Below the pieces are notes generated by a model. It saw only the letters and a list, made by a program, of their open reading frames with translations, had not been told where the DNA came from and did not search any database. From Mesobaculum littorinae (GTDB lineage: Bacteria > Pseudomonadota > Alphaproteobacteria > Rhodobacterales > Rhodobacteraceae): a DNA stretch of 64,000 nt. Numbering within the stretch: the stretch's first letter is position 1; each line of letters opens with the position of its first letter. Shown piece by piece: positions 47,938 to 56,112 of this stretch. A program made the position numbers and the translations under genes. The stretch spans positions 434,001 through 498,000 of the forward strand of contig NZ_RQXX01000002.1 of NCBI RefSeq assembly GCF_004011175.1, given 5' to 3'.

Positions 47938-47999
47938 GGTCCGCGACCCGCCTACCTAGACAGCACCACAACGCGCGATCCGTCAGGGAAGGGAAAAGC

Positions 48000-49034
48000 A
48001 TGAAGATTCACGGTGATCTGGCAGCCGCCATCGGCAATACGCCCCTGATCCGGCTGAACGGCCCGTCCGAGACGACGGGGTGCGAGATCCTTGGGAAATG
48101 CGAATTCCTGAACCCCGGCCAGTCGGTCAAGGACCGCGCCGCGCTGTGGATCATCCGCGATGCGATCGAACGCGGCGCGCTGCAGCCCGGCGGGACCATC
48201 GTCGAGGGCACGGCCGGCAACACTGGCATCGGCCTTGCCCTGGTCGGACGGTCGATGGGGTTCGAGACGGTGATCGTGATCCCCGAGACCCAGAGCCAGG
48301 AAAAGAAGGACATGATCCGGCTGTCGGGCGCCCAGCTCGTGCAGGTGCCGGCCGTGCCCTACAAGAACCCCAACAACTACGTGCGCTATTCCGAACGACT
48401 GGCGCAGCGGCTGGCGCAAACGGCCGAGAACGGGGCAATCTGGGCCAACCAGTTCGACAACACCGCCAACCGGCAGGCCCATATCGACGCAACGGGCCCC
48501 GAGATCTGGGACCAGACCGACGGCCGCGTCGATGGCTTCATCTGCGCCGTGGGCACCGGTGGCACCGCGGCGGGCGTCGGCCTGGCGCTGCAGCCCCACG
48601 GTGTGAAATGCGGCATCGCCGATCCCATGGGTTCGGGCATCTACAGCCTTTACAAGAGCGGTGAATCGGCGCCCGAGGGCGGCTCGATCACCGAAGGCAT
48701 CGGGCAGGGGCGGATTACCGCGAACCTCGACGGCTATTCCCCCGACTACCTGTGCCAGGTCTCGGATGACGAGGCGCTGCCGGTGGTGTTCGACCTGCTG
48801 ACGCAGGAGGGTCTCTGCCTTGGCGGTTCCTCGGGCATCAACGTCGCCGGCGCGATGCAGATGGCGCGGGAGATGGGGCCTGGGCACACCATCGTCACCA
48901 TCCTGTGCGACTACGGCAACCGCTACCAGTCCAAGCTCTACAATCCCGCCTTCCTGAAGGACAAGGGTTTGCCCGTCCCCGAATGGCTGGACCGCGACGC
49001 GCCGGTCCTGCCCTCGGTCTTCGAGGACGCCTGA
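48000..49034 (+). CDS. cysK: Cysteine synthase A
   Basis: PLP enzyme that makes cysteine from O-acetylserine and sulfide. The 344-residue product has GNTPLIRLNG at the N-terminus, the PLP lysine in LNPGQSVKDRAALWII (about 36-51), the substrate loop GTAGNTGIGLAL near 71-82 and the PLP phosphate loop GTGGTAAGVG near 186-195. It is somewhat longer than E. coli CysK. It is the third gene of trgA-trgB-cysK; cysteine supply is a recognised factor in tellurite tolerance. The mscS-type gene starts 2 bases after its stop. Confidence 0.93.
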   Translation: MKIHGDLAAAIGNTPLIRLNGPSETTGCEILGKCEFLNPGQSVKDRAALWIIRDAIERGALQPGGTIVEGTAGNTGIGLALVGRSMGFETVIVIPETQSQEKKDMIRLSGAQLVQVPAVPYKNPNNYVRYSERLAQRLAQTAENGAIWANQFDNTANRQAHIDATGPEIWDQTDGRVDGFICAVGTGGTAAGVGLALQPHGVKCGIADPMGSGIYSLYKSGESAPEGGSITEGIGQGRITANLDGYSPDYLCQVSDDEALPVVFDLLTQEGLCLGGSSGINVAGAMQMAREMGPGHTIVTILCDYGNRYQSKLYNPAFLKDKGLPVPEWLDRDAPVLPSVFEDA

Positions 49035-49036
49035 CC

Positions 49037-51499
49037 ATGGCCGCCCGGATCTGGGCGGCGCTTCGGCTCATCGCACTCGTCCTGTGCCTCGCCGCCCCCA
49101 TGGGGGCCGTGGCCCAGGACCAGGAGACGCCGGATTACGCCGCATGGAGCGATACCGCCACCGATGCCGAAGGGCTGCTGTCCGATGGTGGGGCGACGAA
49201 TGCCGAGCTTGAGGCGCTGCGCGTCGATCTGGCCGAGTGGCGGGAGATGTTCCTTGAACAGCAATCCGCCAACCAGGCCCGCATCGACACGGTGCAGGAC
49301 CAGCTGTCGGCCCTGGGCGACCCGCCGGCCGAGGGCGACTCCGAGCCCGACGCCATCGCCGAGCGCCGCGAGGCGCTGAACGCCCAGCTTGCCGAGATCC
49401 AGGCGCCCCGGCTCGAGGCCGAGGAGGCCTATAACCGCGCCAGCGGGCTGATCCGCGAGGTCGACGACCTGCTGCGCGCGCGGCAGACGGACGAACTGCT
49501 GCAGCTGGGGCCCTCGCCGCTGAACCCGGTGCACTGGCCGGGTGCCGTCTCTGCGATGGCCGAAACCGGGCGGATCATCGCGGGCGAGCTGCACGGCGAA
49601 CTGGCCGAGCCGCGCGGTCAGAGCGATTTCTGGCGCAACCTGCCCATAGCGGTCCTGTTCTTCGGGATCGCCGCGCTGCTTCTGGCGCGAGGGCGCGGCT
49701 GGATGATCACGGCCACCAGCGCGATGGCCCGCAAGTGGCAGGGCTATGGCCGCGGCGTCTTTGTCTTCGTGGTGTCCCTGGGACAGGTCGCTGTGCCGGT
49801 CGTAGGCATCATGATGCTGGCCCGGGGTATCGGCGCGCTGTCGGTACTGGGGCCCTATTCACAGGCGATCGTCGATACGCTCGTCGTGCTTGGGCTGACC
49901 TTCTACGGGGGGCGCTGGCTGGGCATGCGCGTGTTCCCCGCCGACGCGGTGATGTCCTCGGCGCTGGATTTTTCCGAGCGGGCGCGGGGCGAGGCGCGGT
50001 TCTACGCGGGCACGCTGGGACTGCTCTTCGGGCTGGCCGTCATGCTGGGGCGCCTGATCGAGCTGAGCGACTATCCCCCGGGCACGGTCGCCGTTCTCGC
50101 CTTTCCGCTGATCGCGCTCACCGGCCTCGTGCTGGTGCGCATGGGCCAGCTTCTGGCGCGCGAGGTGGTGCCGCAGGAGCCGGGCGAAGAGATCCGCTTC
50201 GCCTCCCGCATCGCCCGCCTGATGGGGCAGGTGGTGATGGTGCTGGGCGCGCTGGGCCCGCTGCTGGCCGCGGTGGGATATCTCAACGCCGCAGGCGCCG
50301 TGACCTTCCCCGCGACGCTGTCGCTGGCCCTGATCGCCTTTCTCGCGATCCTCTACTTCTTCTTCCGCGATCTCTACGCCTTGCTGCGCCGGATCCCGGC
50401 CGAAGAGGCCGATCAGACGCTGATGCCGGTGCTTCTGACGCTGGTCGCGACGCTGGCCAGCCTGCCTGTCTTCGCGCTGATCTGGGGCGCGCGGCGCACC
50501 GACATCGCCGAGGTCTGGGCCCGGTTCCGCGAAGGCTTTGCCGTCGGCGACACGCGCATCTCGCCCGCCGATTTCCTGACCTTCGCGGTGGTCTTCGCGC
50601 TGGGCTACATGGTCACGCGGATGGTGCAGTCGATGCTGCGCTCGACCGTGCTGCCAAAGACCCGGATGGACCCCGGCGGGCAGAACGCCGTGACATCGGG
50701 GCTGGGCTACGTCGGCATCTTCCTGGCCGCGCTTGCGGCGATCACCGGCGCCGGGATCGACCTGTCGAACCTCGCCATCGTCGCCGGTGCGCTGTCGGTG
50801 GGGATCGGTTTCGGCCTGCAGACCATCGTGTCGAATTTCGTCTCGGGGATCATCCTGCTGATCGAGCGCCCGATCTCGAAGGGCGACTGGATCGAGGTCG
50901 GCGGCCGCATGGGCATCGTGCAGGACATCTCGGTCCGTTCGACCCGGATCGAGACCTTCGACCGCACCGACGTCATCGTGCCCAATGCCGATTTCGTGTC
51001 GGGGACGGTCACCAACTGGACCCGCGGCAACCACGTGGGGCGGGTGACGCTGTCGGTAGGCGTCGCCTACGGATCCGACAGCCGCAAGGTCGAGAAGATT
51101 CTGCGCGAGATCTGCGATTCGCATCCCATGGTCGCGATCGAGCCCGAGCCCGCCGTCTATTTCCGTCGCTTCGGGCCGGATGCGCTTGAGTTCGACTGCT
51201 TCTGCATCCTGCGCGACGTGAACTACCTGCTGGCCGTGCATTCCGAGCTGAACCACCAGGTGCACGAGCGGTTCAAGGAAGAGGGGATCGAGATTCCCTT
51301 TGCGCAGCGCGACGTCTGGCTGCGCAACCCCGAGACCTTGCCACGTTCGGGCCAGGGGCAGGGCAAGCCCGACGCGCCGCGCGAGATCGAACCGCCGCGC
51401 GAAAACACGGTGCGCGCGCCCGATACCTGGGACGAGGGTGACGGCGACGCCGACGCCCCGGTGCGCGACGGGGGCGACGGCGAGGGTGATCCGACCTGA
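49037..51499 (+). CDS. Large MscS-type mechanosensitive channel with DUF3772-like N-terminus
   Basis: An 820-residue inner-membrane channel expected to open under membrane tension and release solutes during osmotic downshock. It has a signal peptide (LIALVLCLAAPMGAVAQ), a periplasmic region with coiled-coil-like Glu/Ala/Leu helices (about 40-190) of DUF3772 type, and about ten membrane segments. The MscS core covers residues about 550-770: LSNLAIVAGALSVGIGFGLQTIVSNFVSGIILLIERP (pore helix) and DWIEVGGRMGIVQDISVRSTRI (beta domain). The C-terminal 55 residues are Pro, Asp and Gly rich. It starts 2 bases after cysK, so it is in the trg operon. Confidence 0.9.
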   Translation: MAARIWAALRLIALVLCLAAPMGAVAQDQETPDYAAWSDTATDAEGLLSDGGATNAELEALRVDLAEWREMFLEQQSANQARIDTVQDQLSALGDPPAEGDSEPDAIAERREALNAQLAEIQAPRLEAEEAYNRASGLIREVDDLLRARQTDELLQLGPSPLNPVHWPGAVSAMAETGRIIAGELHGELAEPRGQSDFWRNLPIAVLFFGIAALLLARGRGWMITATSAMARKWQGYGRGVFVFVVSLGQVAVPVVGIMMLARGIGALSVLGPYSQAIVDTLVVLGLTFYGGRWLGMRVFPADAVMSSALDFSERARGEARFYAGTLGLLFGLAVMLGRLIELSDYPPGTVAVLAFPLIALTGLVLVRMGQLLAREVVPQEPGEEIRFASRIARLMGQVVMVLGALGPLLAAVGYLNAAGAVTFPATLSLALIAFLAILYFFFRDLYALLRRIPAEEADQTLMPVLLTLVATLASLPVFALIWGARRTDIAEVWARFREGFAVGDTRISPADFLTFAVVFALGYMVTRMVQSMLRSTVLPKTRMDPGGQNAVTSGLGYVGIFLAALAAITGAGIDLSNLAIVAGALSVGIGFGLQTIVSNFVSGIILLIERPISKGDWIEVGGRMGIVQDISVRSTRIETFDRTDVIVPNADFVSGTVTNWTRGNHVGRVTLSVGVAYGSDSRKVEKILREICDSHPMVAIEPEPAVYFRRFGPDALEFDCFCILRDVNYLLAVHSELNHQVHERFKEEGIEIPFAQRDVWLRNPETLPRSGQGQGKPDAPREIEPPRENTVRAPDTWDEGDGDADAPVRDGGDGEGDPT

Positions 51500-51509
51500 C
51501 CTGCCGCCC

Positions 51510-51538
51510 GCAGGGGAAGCGTCCGGCGCTTCCCCTGC
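51510..51538 (+). terminator. Hairpin after the trg-cysK-mscS operon
   Basis: A twelve-base-pair perfect stem (GCAGGGGAAGCG with CGCTTCCCCTGC, five-base loop) lies 10 bases after the stop. The T run is missing, so termination efficiency is uncertain. Confidence 0.55.
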
Positions 51539-51596
51539 GAAATGCGGCAACGGGGGGCTTGCGCCGCAGGCGGCGCGCGGTATAACCGGCGCCCAC

Positions 51597-51686
51597 GGAG
51601 AGGTGGCCGAGTGGTCGAAGGCGCACGCCTGGAAAGTGTGTAGGCGGGAAACCGTCTCCAGGGTTCGAATCCCTGTCTCTCCGCCA
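51597..51686 (+). tRNA. tRNA-Ser (anticodon GGA)
   Basis: A 90-base class II tRNA. The acceptor stem GGAGAGG pairs with the 3' CTCTCC plus a G-T pair. The D-loop contains GGCCGAGTGGTCGAAGGC, the anticodon loop is CTGGAAA (GGA), the long variable arm is TGTGTAGGCGGGAAACCGTC, and the T-arm is GGGTTCGAATCCC. CCA is encoded. Confidence 0.97.
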
Positions 51687-51885
51687 TACATCTCCGGCCG
51701 CTTCGCAGGCCCAGATGTTTTCCCCTCCATGTTTGTCGGATTGGATGCCGCGCCGGGACTGGCCGGAGCAGCGCGGTTGTCGCATGCCAGACGAGGCGGG
51801 ACAGGTCTGCCGAATTAGCCGCCGTCATCACTCCAAGGTCCGGGTGGCCTCTATCGCCCCACCGGCCATCGTCGCGGCAAAGACG

Positions 51886-51919
51886 AAAGGGGCCGGGCCG
51901 CGTGATGCGGTCCGGCCCC
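51886..51919 (-). terminator. Terminator of the amine oxidase / cytochrome c / ridA operon
   Basis: On the minus strand the arms GGGGCCGG and CCGGCCCC, with further inner pairing, are followed by TTTCG. It lies 24 bases after the ridA stop. Confidence 0.75.
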
Positions 51920-51942
51920 GGGTCATGTGATGCACGCGAGCG

Positions 51943-52434
51943 TCAGGGACGCACGGCGACCACCTCGATCTCGACCAGCCACGCGGGGTTGGCGAGGCCC
52001 GCGACCTCGAACACCGAGCGGGTGGGCAGGTTCGGCTGTTCCTCGGTCCCGAAATACTGGGTATAGCCCTCCATGAAGCCGCCGAAATCCATCGCATCCG
52101 CGCCCTCGGGGCGGACAAGGTAGGCCTGCATCTTGATGACGTCGCCCATGGTCAGGTCCAGCTCGGCCAGCTTGCCCTCGATCGAGGCCAGGGTGCTTTC
52201 CGTCTGCGCGGCGGTATCGCCGTATTTCTCGGGCGCGCCATCCTCCGCCGTGTCGTCGACGACCTGCGGCACGGTCCCGCTGAGGTAGACGAGCGTGGCA
52301 TCGGCCGGAACCTCGACCGCCTGCAGGATCGGAAAGTCGGACCCCGGGATCGGGTGGCGCGTCACCTCGGCCGGGGCGGCGGTGGCCCCCAGAAGGACGG
52401 CGGTCGAGGCCAGGGCGATCAGGTGATGTCTCAT
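51943..52434 (-). CDS. Exported RidA/YjgF-family protein
   Basis: Rid proteins hydrolyse reactive imine/enamine intermediates released by amino-acid-metabolising enzymes. This 163-residue copy carries a signal peptide (residues about 1-22, LIALASTAVLLGATAAPAEV), which is unusual for the family. The Rid core follows: ATLVYLSGTVPQVVDD, LAELDLTMGDVIKMQAYLV, and LPTRSVFEVAGLANPAWLVEIEVVAV, which includes the conserved arginine needed for imine hydrolysis and the C-terminal glutamate. Its start overlaps the cytochrome c stop (ATGA). Placement after a periplasmic flavin oxidase suggests it deals with that enzyme's imine product. Confidence 0.87.
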   Translation of the reverse strand: MRHHLIALASTAVLLGATAAPAEVTRHPIPGSDFPILQAVEVPADATLVYLSGTVPQVVDDTAEDGAPEKYGDTAAQTESTLASIEGKLAELDLTMGDVIKMQAYLVRPEGADAMDFGGFMEGYTQYFGTEEQPNLPTRSVFEVAGLANPAWLVEIEVVAVRP

Positions 52435-52955
52435 TCGTGCTCCGCTGTGTTGGGGTCGGCAGGGTCGACGGGACGCGACAGGGCCACGTCCTCGGCTGTG
52501 GCATCGGGCGTGTAATCGTTGCCCAGATGGGTCTGAAGATAGGTGGTGATGGCCACCACCTGTTCGTCGTTCAAGAACTCGCCGAAGGCAGGCATCGCCG
52601 ATTGTCCGTTGACGATCAGCGTGATGGGGTAGGCCGCGAACTCGAGGTTCTGGTTCTCGCGCAGCGCGGGATAGGCGCCGGCGCCCACCGCGCCGCTGCC
52701 GTCCGGCATGTGGCACCCGGCGCAGAGGCTTTGATAAAGCGCCTCGCCGTCGGTCGAGGTGTACCCCGCGGCGCCGAAGCTGGCCTGATCGGCGATCTCC
52801 GACATCTCGGCCACCTGCGGTTTCATTCCGACCTCGGCGCCCGTCTCCGCGGCCTGCGCGGTGTCGGTGTCAGCGTCGGTTTCGAGCTCGGCGGACTGGG
52901 CGAAGGCCATCGACGCCGCACCCAGGAAGACTGTCGTAACAAGAGCGGTTTTCAT
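52431..52955 (-). CDS. Periplasmic c-type cytochrome
   Basis: A 174-residue monoheme cytochrome c. A signal peptide (LVTTVFLGAASMAFAQ) is followed by an acidic Thr/Ala/Glu-rich linker, the heme site YQSLCAGCHMPDGSGAVGAG (CxxCH) and a distal methionine in NGQSAMPAFGEFLNDEQVVAIT. It sits between the flavin amine oxidase gene (4 bases away) and the ridA gene (overlap). The likely role is to take electrons from the oxidase and pass them to the respiratory chain. Heme attachment would rely on the Ccm system, part of which is encoded at 22-25 kb. Confidence 0.9.
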   Translation of the reverse strand: MKTALVTTVFLGAASMAFAQSAELETDADTDTAQAAETGAEVGMKPQVAEMSEIADQASFGAAGYTSTDGEALYQSLCAGCHMPDGSGAVGAGAYPALRENQNLEFAAYPITLIVNGQSAMPAFGEFLNDEQVVAITTYLQTHLGNDYTPDATAEDVALSRPVDPADPNTAEHE

Positions 52956-52959
52956 GGCT

Positions 52960-54543
52960 TCACCCGTTGATGACCTTGTCGTGGAGGCGTGAGATGGCGT
53001 CGAGAGAGGACAGGATCGCGCCTTCCTGCCAGGCCGGAATGTATGACAGATGCTCACCCGCGCAGACGACGCGGTTGTCGATCTTGATCGCCTCTTCGTA
53101 GCCCTGCGCCTCGCGGTCCTCCCAGACGCCCGAGCAGCCCAGCACCCACGGCACCTTGTGCCAGCTGACGGCGACGCCCGCCTTGAACTCGTCGCGGTAC
53201 TGCGGGTGGATTTTCTCGCCCATCCGCAGCGCCCATTTGATCCGTTCGGCGGGCTGCATGGCGTTGAACTTGAAGGTGTCCGTCCCGCGCCACGTATACG
53301 CCCCCAGAAGGACCGCGGGGCCGTCGGACTGGTAGCCCGTCGAGGGGTAGCTGATCTGCGAAATCGCCTGGTCGGTATAGGTGATGCCGCCGTAGATCTG
53401 TTCGTCCTGCTCCCAGAACCGGCGCTTGAACTCGAGCCCGACCTTGGTCGAGCCGTTGTAGAACATCGACGAGATCACGCCCGACAGGCCCGGAGACAGG
53501 TTGTGATCGATCTGCCCCAGGACCGAGAAGGGGATCGTGCAGACGCAGTAATCCGCGGTGCTGGTGTTGGTGCCGCCGCCGGCGCCGGTCGCGTCCTCCC
53601 ACGTCACGGTGACGCCGCTGTCGTCCTGCTTCAGCGATGTGACCTTGGCGTTGTAGGTGATCAGGTCGCCGACCTCGCGTTCGAACCCCTTGGCGATGCC
53701 GTCCATCCCGCCCACGGGCTGGAACATCGGCGCCCAGTGATCGAGCGATTCGTGGGTCGAGAAATAGCGCCAGAGCTGTGACTGGATCACCTGCTGGGGA
53801 TCGTTCAGGTCCGAGGCCACGGGCGCCGCGTCGACCCCGCCGCCGGGCTGCTTGTCGTAGCCGCGATAGCCGCTGGTATCGAGGCTTTTGACATAGGCGT
53901 TCTGGTCGTCCAGCACACCGAAACGGCGCAGGCTTTCGAGCAGAAGCTCCTTGTCGTCGGCGGTGACCTCCTGATCCAGCTTGCCCTGGTCGACGGCCTT
54001 GGCCAGCAGTTCCGAGACATGGCCGCGATAGTCGGTCAGGATCTCGCCCATGCGCTGCGGCTTGCCGTCGAAGGCATCTCCGCGGTGGACATAGGCGTTG
54101 TAGTTGGTCTGGATGAAGGGCTCGATCGGGACATTCAGTCGGCGGCAGTAATCCATCACCGCATAGTGGTGATGCGGCAACCGCCAGGGCCCGGGGTTGA
54201 TGTAGTTGCCGTCCGAGAAGCCGACGGTCTGCTTCGCGCCGCCGAGTTCGGTATACTCGTCGCCCGAGCGCAGCGTCCAGCAGCGGCCGCCCGCCTTTTC
54301 CCGGTATTCCAGCACCTCGACGGTATAGCCCGCGGCGCGCAGCTCCAGCGCGGCGGTCATGCCGGCAAGGCCCGCCCCCAGAACCAGAACCTTGGCGCCC
54401 TTGGGATCGCCATCCAGCTTGATCGGGCCAGTGTAGTTCGACGGCGCCGCGTGGCCCATGGCCGTCATCGCATAGTACATCGCGGAACTGCCGGCGGCGG
54501 TGCCGATCATCCCCAGCAGACGGCGTCTGGTCATGTCAGTCAA
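52960..54543 (-). CDS. Tat-exported flavin monoamine oxidase / L-amino-acid oxidase family protein
   Basis: A 527-residue FAD enzyme that should oxidise an amine or L-amino acid to an imine. The N-terminus has a twin-arginine signal (MTRRRLLGMIGTAAGSSAMYYAMTAMG), giving periplasmic localisation. The FAD Rossmann motif is VLVLGAGLAGMTAALELRAAG (about 48-68), followed by EVLEYREKAGGRCWTLR with the GGR motif. C-terminal VVCAGEHLSYIPAWQEGAILSSLDAI is the usual FAD-contacting end of the amine oxidase family. A TTG start at 54543 has AGGGAGA at good spacing; an ATG at 54534 is the alternative. It is first in an operon with a cytochrome c and a RidA protein. The substrate is not known. Confidence 0.87.
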   Translation of the reverse strand: MTDMTRRRLLGMIGTAAGSSAMYYAMTAMGHAAPSNYTGPIKLDGDPKGAKVLVLGAGLAGMTAALELRAAGYTVEVLEYREKAGGRCWTLRSGDEYTELGGAKQTVGFSDGNYINPGPWRLPHHHYAVMDYCRRLNVPIEPFIQTNYNAYVHRGDAFDGKPQRMGEILTDYRGHVSELLAKAVDQGKLDQEVTADDKELLLESLRRFGVLDDQNAYVKSLDTSGYRGYDKQPGGGVDAAPVASDLNDPQQVIQSQLWRYFSTHESLDHWAPMFQPVGGMDGIAKGFEREVGDLITYNAKVTSLKQDDSGVTVTWEDATGAGGGTNTSTADYCVCTIPFSVLGQIDHNLSPGLSGVISSMFYNGSTKVGLEFKRRFWEQDEQIYGGITYTDQAISQISYPSTGYQSDGPAVLLGAYTWRGTDTFKFNAMQPAERIKWALRMGEKIHPQYRDEFKAGVAVSWHKVPWVLGCSGVWEDREAQGYEEAIKIDNRVVCAGEHLSYIPAWQEGAILSSLDAISRLHDKVING

Positions 54544-54900
54544 TTCTGCATCTCCCTGTTGAATTTTGGCCGCACGCCTCCGGTCCGCGCCGCGCGAGGG
54601 CGCGGCGGGTGAGGGGCCGGATGGTCGGACTGCTAATTAGATGCGTACATCATACTTCCCGCTTCACCGCAGTCTGTAAAGGGAGAGCTTGGAAGTTCCG
54701 CCCGCTGTCCCCGCGCAGTCGGCAGGCGAACGGGGCAGGGCGGGCGTTTTCGTAGATGGATGCCCAAACTTGCATCCATTTGTGAATGACCGCGCGGCGG
54801 GGGCGTCGCCCGGTCACGCAGGCAGGCTGTGCCGCGTTATGCCCGACCGCGGCACAGGGTGGCAGGGACAGGTGCGGGGGGCTTGGGCGTGGCGCCGTGG
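54544..54900 (-). other. Intergenic region upstream of the amine oxidase operon
   Basis: No gene is supported in these 357 bases. An AT-rich patch at 54630-54660 with TATGAT on the minus strand is the likely promoter area of the oxidase operon. A dyad at 54756-54779 is described separately. Confidence 0.5.
54756..54779. promoter_or_regulatory. Dyad-symmetric element, candidate operator
   Basis: Perfect eight-base arms ATGGATGC and GCATCCAT flank an eight-base spacer. It lies about 210 bases upstream of the amine oxidase start and just past the 3' end of the GlxA-type regulator gene. It is not GC-rich and has no T run, which favours protein binding over termination. Confidence 0.5.
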
Positions 54901-55887
54901 TTACGTGCGGAAACGCTGCCGGTATTCCCCCGGCGTCAGGCCCACGATCCGGTGGAATACCTTGCGAAACGCACCGGCATCGGCATAGCCGACCTCCCAC
55001 GAGATCCGCTCGACCGGCAGGCGGCCGAATTGCAGAAGCTCCTGCGCCTTGGCCACGCGCAGGCGCTGCGCATACTCGGTCGTCGTCAATCCGGTCGCTT
55101 TCTGGAACCGGCGCAGCAGCGTGCGCTCTTCCAGCCCTGCGTGCTGCGCCAGCGTGGCGAGGCGGGCATCGCGGCCCTCGCTGGCCTGCAGGACATGCTG
55201 GGCCTTCAGCACCGCCGGGTCGCCATGTGTCAGCCTGGGGGTGAAACTGCTGTAATAGCGTTGTTCGCGGCCCGGCGGGTCCACCAGCATCATCCGCGCC
55301 GTCTGCGCCATGATCACCGGTCCCAGGAAACGCTCGACCAGTTTCAGGCCCAGGTCGGTCCAGGACATCAGCCCCCCCGCCGACAGGATGTCGCCGCCGT
55401 CGATAATCAGTCGGTCGGTGTCGAGCGCGACCCGGGGGAACCTCTCGCGGAACGTGTCGGCATAGTTCCAGTGCGTGGTGGCGGCCCGTCCGTCCAGCAA
55501 TCCCGTCTCGGCCAGAAGGAACGCGCCGCCGCAGACCGAGGCGAGCGATGTGCCCTCGGCATGGCGGGCCCGCAGCCAGCCGGCCAGCGGCGCCGCGACC
55601 TCGGGTTCGATCGGCGATACGAGAGTGGGCGGGAGAACCAGCACGTGGCAAGGGGCGTCGTGGTTCGTTGCAATGTCGGGCGCACCCGTGGTCTGCGCCA
55701 CCGCGCTCGGCCCCGTGCCGACTGCTCCCGTATCCTCTGCGGTGAAGGTTCGGACCCGAAGATGCGGCATATCCCGGTCCGCGCTCAGGGCCATTCGTTC
55801 GGCGATATGGAAAAGGTCGGCAAGGCCCATCGCCGCCGAGGTCTGGGCGCCGGGATACAGAAGAATGCCGATCCTGATGTCGTCCAT
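54901..55887 (-). CDS. GlxA-family transcriptional regulator (DJ-1/PfpI plus AraC HTH)
   Basis: A 328-residue regulator. The N-terminal DJ-1/PfpI-like domain (DDIRIGILLYPGAQTSAAMG, then TSLASVCGGAFLLAETGLLDG with the elbow cysteine, about 110-130) probably senses a small molecule. The C-terminal AraC domain has two helix-turn-helix motifs ending SWEVGYADAGAFRKVFHRIVGLTPGEYRQRF. The start at 55887 fits the family. It is transcribed toward the amine oxidase operon and divergently from a remnant of a cysteine hydrolase gene, a common partner of this regulator type. Confidence 0.9.
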   Translation of the reverse strand: MDDIRIGILLYPGAQTSAAMGLADLFHIAERMALSADRDMPHLRVRTFTAEDTGAVGTGPSAVAQTTGAPDIATNHDAPCHVLVLPPTLVSPIEPEVAAPLAGWLRARHAEGTSLASVCGGAFLLAETGLLDGRAATTHWNYADTFRERFPRVALDTDRLIIDGGDILSAGGLMSWTDLGLKLVERFLGPVIMAQTARMMLVDPPGREQRYYSSFTPRLTHGDPAVLKAQHVLQASEGRDARLATLAQHAGLEERTLLRRFQKATGLTTTEYAQRLRVAKAQELLQFGRLPVERISWEVGYADAGAFRKVFHRIVGLTPGEYRQRFRT

Positions 55888-55989
55888 ATGTCGATATTGC
55901 CCCGCATTCTGTCGATAGCGCCAGTGGTGGCCCTGGTGATGCGGGGCCAGATTGCCGTCAAGACACAGGACACATGAAAGGCTGTTCCC

Positions 55990-56097
55990 ATGACCAACCG
56001 TGCCATCGTCGTAATCGACCTTCAGAACGAATACTGGCCCGACAGCAACACGCCGCTCGAAGGCATCGAATTTGCCGCCGCCAACGCCGCGCGCTAA
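55990..56097 (+). pseudogene. Truncated isochorismatase-family cysteine hydrolase
   Basis: A 35-residue frame, MTNRAIVVIDLQNEYWPDSN and onward to AAANAAR, is a clear match to the start of isochorismatase-fold hydrolases, including the catalytic aspartate in VIDLQNEY. It then stops at TAA, and the lysine and cysteine motifs are nowhere downstream. The body of the gene has been deleted, with the metallo-hydrolase gene beginning 15 bases later. It lies divergent from the GlxA-type regulator, the usual arrangement for the intact pair. Confidence 0.8.
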
Positions 56098-56112
56098 GCT
56101 GAAGAGACTGCG

